A stretch of DNA of 7,327 bases. Source: Bacteroidales bacterium. Its GTDB lineage: Bacteria; Bacteroidota; Bacteroidia; Bacteroidales; UBA7960. The translations under genes were made by a program, and so were the position numbers. This document shows positions 6,007-7,327 of the stretch, one piece after another. The stretch covers positions 1 to 7,327 of the forward strand of contig SLOR01000377.1 in assembly GCA_007132395.1 (NCBI GenBank), written 5' to 3'. How positions within the stretch are numbered: position 1 is the first letter of the stretch; every line of letters begins with the position of its first letter. A model generated the notes under the pieces. That model did not search any database. It was not told the origin of the DNA and saw nothing but the letters and a program-made list of their open reading frames with translations.

Positions 6007-7326
6007 CTATTCTTTGGGTGGGTTAAAGTCAATAACTGTTCTCGATTTGATGCGTGCTCCTATCTGAACCCCCAGGCGGTAGTCCTGCAGGATTTTAACG
6101 GATTCTTCCAGCTCATGGCTGGAAGTGGAAAGACTGGCTCGCAATACCAGGCTTTGGGTTCTGAGCAGGTTGTCAATTTTTTCATCATCCAGCATAATAA
6201 TTGTTCTTTTGCTGGAGGCCTGGGTTACCCTGCCAGTGGCAGCATCCACGGGGGCTTCTTCAACAATGTTCTGCTGCTGTGTTGTTGCAAACAGGGAGTC
6301 GATGATCAGGTTGTTTTCATCGGCCATGAAAATTGCCAGTCCCACTTTCAGGGGGAAAGTGTTCTCCATAAGGATATTCAGTTCAATCCACTCGATGTCT
6401 TCGGGCAATCCTTCAAAATCCATTTCCATGGTATCCTTCATTTGCAGGAAATCAATACGCCCATGCATGGGAAGATTTACCTCCATCTCAATATTGAGCT
6501 GGCTATTGTGGCGGATGAAATTAGAGGCAATAGCCCCGGCGCCCTGATTGATATGGGCCAAAACATCATAATGCACGTCATCAGGCTGAAACGCCATTAT
6601 GTCGTCAAGATTGGAGTTATTGCTGTTGAGTCCAACAGAGGTGATTGCCTCGTTTATTTGGGAGGTTGCTGGAGAAGCTATGTCCCACCTGTTGCCAATC
6701 TGGTCGCTTTCTACATCGAGGGCTTGATTTTGGTCGTTAACTACGTAAAATTCATTGAAGTGCAGGCTTACAGGGGTGCCAAAAGAGTTGATGGCACGGG
6801 CGGTAAGGGTGGGTGATTCAAAGAAAATTTCTCCGTCGCTGGTTTTTTTAAACAGGTTGAGTGCTACCCTTGAGGAGCCCATAGGCAGGTCGATAGCCCC
6901 GATATCTCCATAAATGATTTCGTACTCCAGCTCTGTCATGTTTTGATGAAAATTAACCGCATAGGGTGCATTTTCAGGCGAACCTCCCTCAAGTACTCTC
7001 AGGTGATAGCGAATGGTAAATTGATTATTGTCTTCATTCAGGTTAATGGTGCAGCCACTCAGGTTAACACTGGCCGGATTGCCGGGTTGCAATTCGCCTG
7101 TAACGGGCATTCCTCCTGAGGTAAAAGAGTTCAGTATCTCGAAATCTGCTTCCAGTCTATAGCCGTCGGCCATTAGCTGGGGGGCAGTAACCAGCATATT
7201 GAAAAATCCGCTGGAAAAGGTGATGGATTCCAGGTTTACTGCTTTATCAAATTGCAGTTTGAAGGTTCTTTCAAATACCATTTCACTTTTGGCCGGAGGA
7301 TTGGCCATCACAAAAAAGTTTTGCCC
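6007..7326 (-). CDS. Uncharacterised beta-strand-rich protein, probably envelope-associated (5' end outside window)
   Basis: The frame is open to the window edge, giving 439 visible residues that begin GQNFFVMANPPAKSE. The GTG at 7311 and ATG at 7308 are internal candidates rather than convincing starts, because no signal sequence follows either. The true N-terminus, perhaps with a lipoprotein or Sec signal, lies beyond the window. Numbering from the GTG codon, the sequence alternates short hydrophobic strands and polar turns. Blocks include TFSSGFFNMLVTAP (31-44), VNLSGCTINLNED (82-94), ARAINSFGTPVSLHFNEFYV (171-190), SNFIRHNSQLNIEMEVNLP (263-281) and FEGLPEDIEWIELNILMEN (299-317). This suggests two or more beta-sandwich domains. 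There are no catalytic motifs and no membrane segments. I do not recognise a named family, though the layout resembles hypothetical surface lipoproteins of Bacteroidota. It precedes the DUF5723 barrel gene by 37 bp, so a shared outer-membrane role is inferred, not shown. Confidence 0.8.
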   Translation of the reverse strand, partial: GQNFFVMANPPAKSEMVFERTFKLQFDKAVNLESITFSSGFFNMLVTAPQLMADGYRLEADFEILNSFTSGGMPVTGELQPGNPASVNLSGCTINLNEDNNQFTIRYHLRVLEGGSPENAPYAVNFHQNMTELEYEIIYGDIGAIDLPMGSSRVALNLFKKTSDGEIFFESPTLTARAINSFGTPVSLHFNEFYVVNDQNQALDVESDQIGNRWDIASPATSQINEAITSVGLNSNNSNLDDIMAFQPDDVHYDVLAHINQGAGAIASNFIRHNSQLNIEMEVNLPMHGRIDFLQMKDTMEMDFEGLPEDIEWIELNILMENTFPLKVGLAIFMADENNLIIDSLFATTQQQNIVEEAPVDAATGRVTQASSKRTIIMLDDEKIDNLLRTQSLVLRASLSTSSHELEESVKILQDYRLGVQIGARIKSRTVIDFNPPKE

Positions 7327-7327
7327 C

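Noticed and set aside
6125..6547. Plus-strand open frame of 140 codons with Ser-rich hydrophobic translation
   Set aside because: It is antisense to the beta-strand-rich gene. Its apparent hydrophobicity comes from complementary codons and it has no plausible start signal.
5902..6816. Long open frame on the plus strand (304 codons) across the DUF5723 start and the beta-protein gene
   Set aside because: It is antisense to two well-supported genes. Its translation is a low-complexity mix of Gly, Val, His and Cys with no domain or signal sequence, as expected for a shadow frame.

Overview
The window is a compact block of six protein genes, all on the minus strand, so transcription runs from the high-coordinate end to the low end. 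It looks chromosomal and typical of Bacteroidota. The evidence is a DUF5723 outer-membrane protein, a long CcmF-type heme lyase with an enlarged periplasmic domain, a DUF2520/KdsC-like/UbiA gene trio, no Shine-Dalgarno sequences in front of the genes, and a promoter matching the Bacteroidota form TTG-N19-TAnnTTTG. The genus cannot be fixed. A c-type-cytochrome-making environmental Bacteroidota is a reasonable inference.

Layout in transcription order: (1) 7326-6007, a large beta-strand-rich protein whose 5' end lies outside the window; (2) 5969-4539, a secreted DUF5723-family outer-membrane barrel protein, 37 bp downstream and probably co-transcribed with the first; (3) a 135-bp intergenic region with the only convincing promoter in the window; (4) 4403-2016, a CcmF/CcsA-type cytochrome c heme lyase, restarted here at an internal ATG downstream of that promoter; (5) 1971-1186, a Rossmann-fold DUF2520 protein; (6) 1168-647, a KdsC-like HAD phosphatase; (7) 609-1, a UbiA-family prenyltransferase cut by the window edge shortly after the start of its second catalytic motif.

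The genes form two likely transcription units. The first (genes at 7326-4539) encodes envelope proteins. The second begins at the promoter near 4436-4465 and probably carries ccmF, DUF2520, the HAD phosphatase and the UbiA gene, with gaps of 44, 17 and 37 bp. Their roles are heme attachment to cytochromes c, an unassigned NAD(P)-type oxidoreductase, Kdo-type sugar-phosphate dephosphorylation and membrane lipid or isoprenoid prenylation. They share an envelope theme but not one obvious pathway.

No RNA genes, CRISPR arrays, mobile elements or frameshifted genes were seen. There is no non-coding stretch above about 135 bp. I did not find a clear undescribed system. The most worthwhile leads are the uncharacterised beta-protein/DUF5723 pair, the archaeal-lipid-like UbiA enzyme, and a histidine-rich patch in the periplasmic domain of the heme lyase.
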